DNA from: Williamsia sterculiae
GTDB lineage: Bacteria; Actinomycetota; Actinomycetes; Mycobacteriales; Mycobacteriaceae
Direction: 5' to 3'
Assembly (NCBI RefSeq): GCF_900156495.1
Contig: NZ_FTNT01000018.1
Span: forward strand, 1 to 34,613
DNA: 34,613 bases
The notes below the pieces were generated by a model that was not told the origin of the DNA, did not search any database, and saw only the letters and a program-made list of their open reading frames with translations. Of the stretch, positions 28,658 through 34,613 are shown piece after piece. Within the stretch, counting starts at the first letter, position 1, and the number at the start of each line of letters is the position of its first letter. A program made the position numbers and the translations under genes.

Positions 28658-31642
28658 ATGCGTGGTTTGCCCAACGTGGGCCTCGCCGTCGAACGTGTCC
28701 TGGCGACAGCGCAGAACGGGCTGGAAGTCCTCCGCATGGGTGGCCTGGACACGGGCACCGAGCCGGCCCCGTTCCAGATCGCCGAGACGACCTCGATGTA
28801 CCGGCTGCGACGCTACTTCCCCCGTGACCTCGCGGACGGTCCGCAGGTGATCCTGATCCCGCCGATGATGGTCTCGGCGAACGTCTACGACGTGACTCCC
28901 GACAAGGGCGCGGTGTCGGTGCTGCATCGCAACGGCATCGACTGCTGGGTGGTCGACTTCGGCTCACCCGACAAAGAGGTGGGTGGGATGGCCCGCACCC
29001 TCGCCGACCACATCGTGGCCATCGACGAGGTGATCGAGCTGGTCCGCGAGGCCACCGGCAAGCCCGTCCACCTCGGCGGTTACTCGCAGGGCGGGATGTT
29101 CGCCTATCAGGCCGCGGCGTATCGCCGGTCCAAGGACATCGCCAGCGTCATCACCTTCGGCAGTCCGGTGGACGTACTCGCCGCCCTGCCGTTGGGCTTG
29201 CCCGCGACCATCGTCGCGCCCGGTGCACAACTGCTCGCCGACAATGTGTTCAATCGCATCGCGGTCCCCGGTTGGTTGGCCCGCACCGGCTTCCAGTTGC
29301 TGGACCCGGTGAAGGCGGCCAAGAGCCGCATCGACTTCCTGCTGCAGCTGCACGACCGCGACGCCTTGCTGCCGCGAGAGGATCAACGTCGCTTCCTCGA
29401 GGCGGACGGCTGGGTCGCGTGGTCGGGGCCGGCGGTGGCGGAGCTGCTACGTCAGTTCGTCGCGCACAATCGGATGGTCTCCGGGGGCTTCATCATCCGC
29501 GACCGCACGGTGACCCTGGCGGAGATCACCAGTCCGGTGTTGGCCTTCGTCGGTGAGGCCGACGACATCGGCCAGCCCATCGCGGTGCGCGGTATCGTGC
29601 GCGCCGCACCCCGCGCGGATGTGTACGAATCCATCCTCCCGACCGGACACTTCGGTCTGGTCGTGGGTTCGACCGCGGGCGCACGCACGTGGCCCACGAC
29701 CGCGGAATGGATTCGCTGGCGCGACGGCGCCGGAGACCAACCCGCGGCGGTGGTACCGATGGCCGAGAACTCCGACGAGGCCGTCGGACATTCGGGCGTC
29801 AGCCTGTCGTCGCGGATGACCCACGGTCTCGGCGCGGTCGCCGAGACCGGCGCCACCGCGGGACGCGAGGCGATCGAGCTGGTCAACAGCGTGCGCCGGA
29901 CGTCGGAAGCGGTGGTCCGCGAGTCCGTGCGCACGCTGCCCCGCCTCGTCAGGCTCGGTCAGATCCAGCCCGGCACGCGGATCTCGCTGGGCAAGCTGAT
30001 GAACGAGAACGCCAAGAAGGCCGGCGCGGAAGAGTTGTTCCTCTTCGAGGACCGGGTGCTCAGCCACACCGAGGTCAACACCCGTATCGACAACGTCGTC
30101 GCCGGCCTCATCGACTGCGGTGTGCGCCCTGGGGAGCACGTCGGTGTGTTGATGGCCACTCGCCCCAGCGCGCTGGTCGCGATCGCCGCGCTGTCCCGGC
30201 TGGGTGCGGTGTGCGTCCTGCTCGGTCCCAACGACGAACTGCCGGAGATGATCCACCGCGGTGGGTGCTCGGTGGTCATGGTCGACCCGGTACACGTCGA
30301 CCAGATCCGCGGACTGGCCGATCGGGTGTTGCTGCTCGGCGGCGGTAGTCGTGACCAACCGCAGGCCTACGGCGACGGCATCGTCGACATGGAGCTCATC
30401 GACCCCGACGCCGTCGAGATACCGTCCTGGTACCGGCCCGATCCCGGGCTCGCCGCCGACCTGGCCTTCGTCCTGTTCACGCGCGTGGACGCACACCTCG
30501 AACGCTGGCCGGTGACCAACCACCGATGGGCGATGTCAGCCTTCGGTGCGGCGTCCGCGGCCCGATTGAGTGACAACGACACCGTCTACTGTCTGACGCC
30601 CCTGCACCACGCGGCGGGTCTGCTGACCACTCTGGGTGCCACCGTCGCCGGCGGTGCCCGTATCGCGCTCTCGTCGGAGATCTCCGCGGAACGGTTCGCC
30701 AGCGAGGTCTATCGCTACGGCATCACCGTCGTCTCCTATACGTGGACGATGATGGAGGACGTCCTCGACGCCGACGACCTGTCGATCGGCAAACACAACC
30801 CCATCCGCCTGTTCATGGGGTCGGGCATGCCACGCGGGTTGTGGAAGCGGGTGCTCGAGCGCTTCCCGACGGCGAACGTTCTGGAGTTCTTCGCCACCGC
30901 GGACGGCTCGGCGATCCTCGCCAACGTGACCGGCACCAAGGTCGGGGCGATGGGACGACCGCTACCCGAGACCAACAGGGTCCGGGTGGCCGCCTACGAC
31001 GTCGACGCCGAACAGTACGACGTCGATGGTCGCGGCTTCGTCCGGGAGGCCGCGGTCGACGAGGTCGGGGTGCTGCTGGCCCAGACCCGTCAGCGCTACG
31101 AGATGGGCGGCATGGTGTTACGCGACGTCTTCTCGCGCGGGGATCGTTGGGAGAGCAGCGGTCACCTGTTCCGACGCGACTCCGACGGTGATTTCTGGTT
31201 TCTGGGAAACGTGGCCGGGATCATCAAGTCCAGCGATGGTCCCGTCTACCAGGAACCGATCATCGCGGCGTTGACCGAGATCCCCGTCGTGGGTCGGGCT
31301 GCGCTGTATGGACACGGCGAACCGGGGCGGACCCTGGCGGTCGCGGTGATCGCACCCCGCGGCGACGCGAGCCCACCGACGGTGTCGGCTCTACGGATCG
31401 CGCTGGCCGGTCTTCCGCTCGCCGAACGACCGCACCTGATCTGGTTCGTCGACGAGATCCCGATCTCGCGCTCCTATCGACCTCTGGTGGCCGAATTCCG
31501 CAGGCAGGGACTGCCCACGCCGGGGCCGCGGGTCTGGTATCGGGACGAGAACGGCCGCTACCGCAAGTACACGAAGACCGCGGCCGCCGAATTGAGCTGG
31601 GCCGCACCGGCACCGATGCCGCGCGGGAGCGCGCAGGCTTGA
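28658..31642 (+). CDS. Alpha/beta-hydrolase fused to a degenerate AMP-binding domain (Rv1683-like)
   Basis: The 994-residue fusion matches the architecture of M. tuberculosis Rv1683 (BCG1721), reported as a combined lipase and long-chain acyl-CoA synthetase in triacylglycerol turnover. The N-terminal half (about 40-355) is a PhaC-like hydrolase: nucleophile elbow GGYSQGG (Ser143), an acid candidate in GEADD (302-303) and His331 in GHFG. The C-terminal half (about 440-975) is adenylate-forming in shape: LSHTEVNTRIDNV, CLTPLHHAAGLL, FMGSGMPRGLWKR, EFFATADGSAILANV. Key motifs are altered. The Gly/Thr-rich P-loop is replaced by LFTRVDAHLERWPVT (606-620), the usual S/T-G-D reads SSGH (833-836), and the A10 lysine region is KYTKTAAAEL. 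Hydrolase activity is likely; adenylation is doubtful. ATG 28658 was chosen for length and for the GGAAGG upstream. Confidence 0.88.
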   Translation: MRGLPNVGLAVERVLATAQNGLEVLRMGGLDTGTEPAPFQIAETTSMYRLRRYFPRDLADGPQVILIPPMMVSANVYDVTPDKGAVSVLHRNGIDCWVVDFGSPDKEVGGMARTLADHIVAIDEVIELVREATGKPVHLGGYSQGGMFAYQAAAYRRSKDIASVITFGSPVDVLAALPLGLPATIVAPGAQLLADNVFNRIAVPGWLARTGFQLLDPVKAAKSRIDFLLQLHDRDALLPREDQRRFLEADGWVAWSGPAVAELLRQFVAHNRMVSGGFIIRDRTVTLAEITSPVLAFVGEADDIGQPIAVRGIVRAAPRADVYESILPTGHFGLVVGSTAGARTWPTTAEWIRWRDGAGDQPAAVVPMAENSDEAVGHSGVSLSSRMTHGLGAVAETGATAGREAIELVNSVRRTSEAVVRESVRTLPRLVRLGQIQPGTRISLGKLMNENAKKAGAEELFLFEDRVLSHTEVNTRIDNVVAGLIDCGVRPGEHVGVLMATRPSALVAIAALSRLGAVCVLLGPNDELPEMIHRGGCSVVMVDPVHVDQIRGLADRVLLLGGGSRDQPQAYGDGIVDMELIDPDAVEIPSWYRPDPGLAADLAFVLFTRVDAHLERWPVTNHRWAMSAFGAASAARLSDNDTVYCLTPLHHAAGLLTTLGATVAGGARIALSSEISAERFASEVYRYGITVVSYTWTMMEDVLDADDLSIGKHNPIRLFMGSGMPRGLWKRVLERFPTANVLEFFATADGSAILANVTGTKVGAMGRPLPETNRVRVAAYDVDAEQYDVDGRGFVREAAVDEVGVLLAQTRQRYEMGGMVLRDVFSRGDRWESSGHLFRRDSDGDFWFLGNVAGIIKSSDGPVYQEPIIAALTEIPVVGRAALYGHGEPGRTLAVAVIAPRGDASPPTVSALRIALAGLPLAERPHLIWFVDEIPISRSYRPLVAEFRRQGLPTPGPRVWYRDENGRYRKYTKTAAAELSWAAPAPMPRGSAQA

Positions 31643-31747
31643 GCTCGTCCTGCGGTCGGTCACCGGTCCGGGTCCGCGCGATAGGGTCGACCACGTCGGC
31701 CGTCGGGACGGTCGACCGTTGTGTGTCGTAGAGAGAAGGAGACCGAC

Positions 31748-31975
31748 ATGGCGCTGGATCCGGCGTTGCGAGAGCGGCTGGTCTGCCCGCAGGATCACGG
31801 GCCCCTGCTCCACCTCGACGACACGCTGTACAACCCGCGACTGAGGGTTGCCTACCGGATCGATTCCGAGGGCATACCCGTGATGCTGATCTCCGAGGCC
31901 CGACCGGTCGACGACGCCGAACACGAGACGCTGGTCACCCGCGGTGAGGAAGTGGGCGGGACCTCCCAGGAGTGA
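31748..31975 (+). CDS. Trm112-like small protein with reduced zinc ligands
   Basis: This is a 75-residue protein resembling M. tuberculosis Rv1684 and the Trm112/YcaR family, which stabilise methyltransferases and other partners. Visible motifs are LRERLVCPQDHGPLLHL, LYNPRLRVAYRI and EGIPVMLISEA. The family's four zinc cysteines are reduced to one Cys plus a nearby His, so zinc binding is probably lost. ATG 31748 has GAAGGAG about six bases upstream. Its TGA overlaps the mpg GTG, so the two are coupled. Confidence 0.85.
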   Translation: MALDPALRERLVCPQDHGPLLHLDDTLYNPRLRVAYRIDSEGIPVMLISEARPVDDAEHETLVTRGEEVGGTSQE

Positions 31976-32595
31976 TCCGGACCGATCATCCGCTGTCGAC
32001 CGGTGATCCCCTTGTCGCGGCGGGGCATCTCCTCGGGTCACGACTGCGTGCCGGTGATGGCGAGTTCCGGATCGTCGAGGTGGAGGCGTACGGAGGTCCA
32101 CCCGGGTCTCCGTTCCCGGACCCCGCCTCGCACGGGTTCGGAGGTCCGACGCCCCGCAATCGGGTGATGTTCGGTCGCGCCGGGCATCTGTACGTCTACC
32201 GCTCGTACGGCATCCATCTCTGCGCCAATGTCACCTACGGTCCGGTGGGCCAATGCGGTGGTGTGTTGCTGCGGGCCGCCGAGGTGACGGCCGGACACGA
32301 CGAGGTCGCCGACCGCCGACCCGGGGTGCCCGGCGCCCGCCGAGCCCGGGGTCCCGGCAATCTGGGCGCTGCGGTGGGCGTGACACTCGCCGACAACGGC
32401 ACCGACCTGCTCGACCGCAACGCGCACCTGCGGCTCGATCTCACCGGATCGGACGAGGCCGTTGCCGAAGGTCCGCGTGTCGGGGTGAGTCGCGCCAGCC
32501 GACGTCCGTGGCGACTCTGGTTGCCCTCGTCACCTGCGGTCTCGGCGTACAAGCGGTCACCGAGGGCCGTCGACGAGGGCGACGAGGACTGGTGA
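31972..32595 (+). CDS. mpg: 3-methyladenine DNA glycosylase (AAG/MPG family)
   Basis: The enzyme removes alkylated purines such as 3-methyladenine and hypoxanthine, starting base excision repair. The 207-residue product has the AAG core: IVEVEAYGG, with the catalytic Glu, then DPASHGFGG, TPRNRVMFGRAGHLYVYRSYG, IHLCANVT and the C-terminal GPRVGVSRA-PWRLWLP. The length is typical of bacterial members. GTG 31972 overlaps the previous stop (GTGA). The C-terminus is acidic (DEGDEDW). The counterpart in M. tuberculosis also precedes tyrS. Confidence 0.95.
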   Translation: MIRTDHPLSTGDPLVAAGHLLGSRLRAGDGEFRIVEVEAYGGPPGSPFPDPASHGFGGPTPRNRVMFGRAGHLYVYRSYGIHLCANVTYGPVGQCGGVLLRAAEVTAGHDEVADRRPGVPGARRARGPGNLGAAVGVTLADNGTDLLDRNAHLRLDLTGSDEAVAEGPRVGVSRASRRPWRLWLPSSPAVSAYKRSPRAVDEGDEDW

Positions 32596-32615
32596 ACCGC
32601 GCGGCCGGGGTGACC

Positions 32616-32631
32616 TGACAGAATCGATACC
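32616..32631 (+). promoter_or_regulatory. Candidate leaderless promoter of tyrS
   Basis: An extended -10-like TG-A-CAGAAT (CAGAAT at 32619-32624) lies seven bases before GTG 32632 in a 36-bp gap. No Shine-Dalgarno sequence is evident. Confidence 0.35.
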
Positions 32632-33918
32632 GTGGCCGACATCATCGACGAACTGCTCTGGCGGGATCTGATCGCACAGTCGACGGACGTCGACGAACTG
32701 CGCGTCGCGCTCTCGGCCGGACCCATCACGCTCTACAGCGGATTCGATCCGACCGCGACGAGTCTGCACGCGGGATCCCTGATGCCGTTGTTGACGTTGC
32801 GTCGTTTCCAGCTCGCCGGTCACCGGCCGATCGTCCTGGCCGGCGGCGCGACCGGGATGATCGGCGACCCGCGCGACGTGGGGGAACGAACCATGCAGTC
32901 ACCGGAGACGGTCGCCGCGGCGACCGAGAGCATTCGCGGGCAACTGCGCAGTTTCGTGGAGTTCGACGACTCGCCGACCGGTGCACTGCTGGTGAACAAC
33001 CTCGACTGGACGGGTCCGCTGTCGGTGGTGGAGTTCCTCCGCGACGTCGGCAAGCACTTCTCGGTCAACGTCATGCTCGCCAGGGACACCGTTCGCCGCC
33101 GTCTGGACGGTGACGGCATCAGCTACACGGAGTTCAGCTACCTGCTGCTGCAGGCCAACGACTTCGTCCAACTGCATCGCAACCACGGTTGCCTGTTGCA
33201 GATCGGCGGGTCAGATCAATGGGGCAACATCGTGGCCGGCGTCGACCTGGGTCGGCGGCTGGGTACCGAGCCGCTGCACGCCCTGACGGTGCCGCTGGTG
33301 ACGTCGTCGGACGGCAAGAAGTTCGGTAAGTCCACCGGTGGCGGTTCGGTGTGGCTCGATCCCACCCTGACCAGCCCCTACGCCTGGTACCAGTATTTCG
33401 TGAACACCGCCGACGCCGACGTGGTGCGGTATCTGAAGTGGTTCACCTTCCTCGATCGTGAACAGATCGAGGAACTCGAGAAGTCCACCGCCGACGCGCC
33501 GCATCGGCGCGCAGCACAGAAGACTCTGGCCGCCGAGCTGACCACTGTGGTCCACGGAGCGGAGGCCACCAAGGCGGTCGAACTCGCAAGTCAGGCGCTG
33601 TTCGGCCGCGCTGACCTGAGGGAATTGGACCAGCGGACGCTCGCCGCGGCACTCGCCGAGACCACGGTCGCGGAGTTCGGGGCAGGGGAGCACCCGGGAA
33701 TCGTCGAGCTGTTGGTGTCGACCGGGCTGTGTGAGAGCAACAAGGCGGCACGGCGGGTCATCGGTGAGGGCGGCGCCTACGTCAACAACGTCAAGATCGG
33801 CGATCCCGAGTGGACCGCGGCCGAAGACGATGCGCTGCACGGGTGGTTGGTGGTCCGACGCGGGAAGAAGAACGTTGCGGGGGCCCACCTGACGCCGTCG
33901 CAGCCGGGTGATGTGTAA
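32632..33918 (+). CDS. tyrS: Tyrosyl-tRNA synthetase with HAGS in place of HIGH
   Basis: TyrS is a class I synthetase, dimeric, that charges tRNA-Tyr. The 428-residue product has the Rossmann core ([62 protein letters not shown]), the KMSKS-type loop KFGKS (230-234) and a C-terminal S4 domain ([19 protein letters not shown]). The HIGH motif reads H46-A-G-S49, whereas the M. tuberculosis enzyme as I recall it has HAGH. The codon reads TCC, and the frame is intact on both sides. GTG 32632 matches the family start ([19 protein letters not shown]). Confidence 0.97.
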   Translation: MADIIDELLWRDLIAQSTDVDELRVALSAGPITLYSGFDPTATSLHAGSLMPLLTLRRFQLAGHRPIVLAGGATGMIGDPRDVGERTMQSPETVAAATESIRGQLRSFVEFDDSPTGALLVNNLDWTGPLSVVEFLRDVGKHFSVNVMLARDTVRRRLDGDGISYTEFSYLLLQANDFVQLHRNHGCLLQIGGSDQWGNIVAGVDLGRRLGTEPLHALTVPLVTSSDGKKFGKSTGGGSVWLDPTLTSPYAWYQYFVNTADADVVRYLKWFTFLDREQIEELEKSTADAPHRRAAQKTLAAELTTVVHGAEATKAVELASQALFGRADLRELDQRTLAAALAETTVAEFGAGEHPGIVELLVSTGLCESNKAARRVIGEGGAYVNNVKIGDPEWTAAEDDALHGWLVVRRGKKNVAGAHLTPSQPGDV

Positions 33919-33945
33919 ACGTCGAAAGCTCGCTGACCAGGCGAT

Positions 33946-33974
33946 TTGACGCCCTGTTTCGACGTGTGTAACTT
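33946..33974 (+). promoter_or_regulatory. rrn promoter P1
   Basis: TTGACG (33946-33951), a 17-bp spacer and TAACTT (33969-33974) form the best sigma-70-type promoter in the window. Transcription would begin near 33981. Confidence 0.65.
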
Positions 33975-34002
33975 AATCGTCGCACCACGGAGAGAACAAC
34001 CG

Positions 34003-34024
34003 CCCCGGAGCGAACAGCCCGGGG
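34003..34024 (+). other. GC hairpin between rrn P1 and P2
   Basis: CCCCGG (34003-34008) pairs with CCGGGG (34019-34024) around a 10-base loop. It could terminate tyrS read-through or fold in the P1 leader. No U-tract follows. Confidence 0.35.
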
Positions 34025-34076
34025 AGTTCGGCTCGCTCAGGTGTCTTCGACCACAACACGGCCAGAACGCAAGCAT

Positions 34077-34105
34077 TTGTGTGCGAGTCGCGGCTGTGGT
34101 AGGCT
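34077..34105 (+). promoter_or_regulatory. rrn promoter P2
   Basis: TTGTGT (34077-34082), 17 bp and TAGGCT (34100-34105). TAGGCT followed by GG resembles mycobacterial rrn -10 regions. Confidence 0.5.
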
Positions 34106-34112
34106 GGAAAAG

Positions 34113-34142
34113 TTGCGCTCGTGTGGGTGTGACGGATAATAT
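34113..34142 (+). promoter_or_regulatory. rrn promoter P3 (weaker)
   Basis: TTGCGC (34113-34118) is followed by GATAAT (34135-34140, 16-bp spacer) or TAATAT (34137-34142, 18-bp spacer). This is a plausible third promoter. Confidence 0.4.
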
Positions 34143-34190
34143 GTGCTTGCTTTGGCTGGTGCCCGGTGTGGGTGTTGGTGGGGTGGGTGT

Positions 34191-34207
34191 GTGTTCTTTG
34201 AGAACTC
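34191..34207 (+). promoter_or_regulatory. boxA antitermination site
   Basis: GTGTTCTTTGAGAACTC closely resembles the boxA of mycobacterial rrn leaders, where NusB/NusE bind nascent RNA to prevent premature termination. The flanking CGATAGTGTG also matches my memory of those leaders. Confidence 0.8.
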
Positions 34208-34229
34208 GATAGTGTGTTGATGGATTGTT

Positions 34230-34252
34230 TGGTGCCATTTTTTGTGGCATCA
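34230..34252 (+). other. Leader hairpin downstream of boxA
   Basis: TGGTGCCA (34230-34237) pairs with TGGCATCA (34245-34252), one G-U pair, around a T-rich 7-base loop. It is a candidate RNA-processing or structural element of the pre-16S leader. Confidence 0.5.
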
Positions 34253-34380
34253 GATTGTTTTGTGAGTTTTTGATGCTAGTTTTTGTTGTTTTTTTTGGTG
34301 TTGGGATTTTTTCTCTGCTGGGAATGTTGTGTTGAAAGGGCTCTGCTGCTGTTGTGGTGGTGGGGTGTTTTTGATGTGTT

Positions 34381-34613
34381 TTCATGGAGAGTTTGATCCT
34401 GGCTCAGGACGAACGCTGGCGGCGTGCTTAACACATGCAAGTCGAACGGAAAGGCCCTTCGGGGTACTCGAGTGGCGAACGGGTGAGTAACACGTGGGTG
34501 ATCTGCCTCGTACTCTGGGATAAGCCTGGGAAACTGGGTCTAATACCGGATAGGACCATTGGGCGCATGTCTGGTGGTGGAAAGTTTTTCGGTGCGAGAT
34601 GAGTCCGCGGCCT
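34381..34613 (+). rRNA. rrs: 16S ribosomal RNA, 5' part (cut by window edge)
   Basis: The universal 5' region GAGTTTGATCCTGGCTCAG begins at 34389, so the mature end is placed near 34381 by counting back from the E. coli numbering. GACGAACGCTGGCGGCGTGC and GGTGAGTAACACGTGGGTGA follow. The V1-V2 region (CTTCGGGGTACTCGAGTGGC, AATACCGGATAGGACCA) is of the Mycobacteriales type. Near the edge it reads GATGAGTCCGCGG where most relatives I recall have GATGAGCCCGCGG. The rest of the gene lies beyond the right edge. Confidence 0.98.

Larger units (their letters stand above)
33919..34380 (+). promoter_or_regulatory. Ribosomal RNA operon promoter and leader region
   Basis: This 462-bp stretch has no supported gene. 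It contains three candidate tandem promoters, a boxA-type antitermination site and at least two hairpins, ending at 16S rRNA. From about 34121 the plus strand is strongly G+T-rich and poor in A and C, unlike the surrounding high-GC coding DNA. No tyrS terminator with a U-tract was recognised. Confidence 0.85.

Noticed and set aside
33777-34385. Minus-strand open frame through the rrn leader, Lys/Thr/Pro/Gln-rich
   Set aside because: Its composition only reflects the G+T-rich leader. The region holds rrn promoters and boxA, and the frame also overlaps tyrS.

Overview
This window comes from a high-GC actinobacterium of the order Mycobacteriales. The partial 16S rRNA at the right end, the many GTG starts, the four-base ATGA/GTGA gene overlaps and the gene order all fit. 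Most genes have recognisable counterparts in the Mycobacterium tuberculosis core: coaE-DUF402-uvrB, an Rv1636-type stress protein, an Rv1637c-type hydrolase, uvrA, infC-rpmI-rplT-tsnR, pheST, the arg cluster, an Rv1683-type fusion, an Rv1684-type protein, mpg and tyrS. The short 16S piece and gene content suggest a Gordonia- or Williamsia-like organism, but genus is an inference from memory. No insertion sequence, prophage, CRISPR array or tRNA was seen.

Layout. 1-742: end of an Mce-family protein gene. 777-4463: coaE, a convergent DUF402 gene, and uvrB. 4605-10041: a universal stress protein, then a leftward block: a metallo-hydrolase, a DoxX-like membrane protein with a long 11-residue-repeat tail, the RNA polymerase motor helR, and a conserved unknown gene overlapping helR by 4 bp. 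10324-13656: uvrA and a convergent DUF1844 gene. 13657-14003: a long infC leader. 14004-16186: infC, rpmI, rplT and a SpoU methyltransferase. 16324-19913: pheS-pheT. 19983-28555: argC-J-B-D-F-R-G-H, a complete arginine route from glutamate given an acetyl donor and carbamoyl phosphate. 28658-33918: an alpha/beta-hydrolase/AMP-binding fusion, a Trm112-like protein, mpg and tyrS. 33919-34380: ribosomal RNA promoter and leader region. 34381 to end: start of 16S rRNA.

How the genes work together. The window is mainly housekeeping: nucleotide excision repair (uvrA, uvrB) and base excision repair (mpg), translation (IF3, L35, L20, two tRNA synthetases, an rRNA methyltransferase, 16S rRNA), CoA synthesis and arginine synthesis with its own repressor. 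The arg genes overlap almost continuously, implying translational coupling under one ArgR-type control region before argC.

The most interesting observations are: an infC leader whose terminator-like hairpin can alternatively pair with the Shine-Dalgarno sequence before an AUC start codon; a DoxX-like protein with an extended hendecad tail; a helR operon with an uncharacterised partner; a lipase/acyl-CoA-synthetase-like fusion with degenerate adenylation motifs; a TyrS with HAGS in place of HIGH; recurrent leaderless-promoter geometry; and a strongly G/T-biased rRNA leader. No wholly new multi-gene system could be demonstrated from sequence alone.
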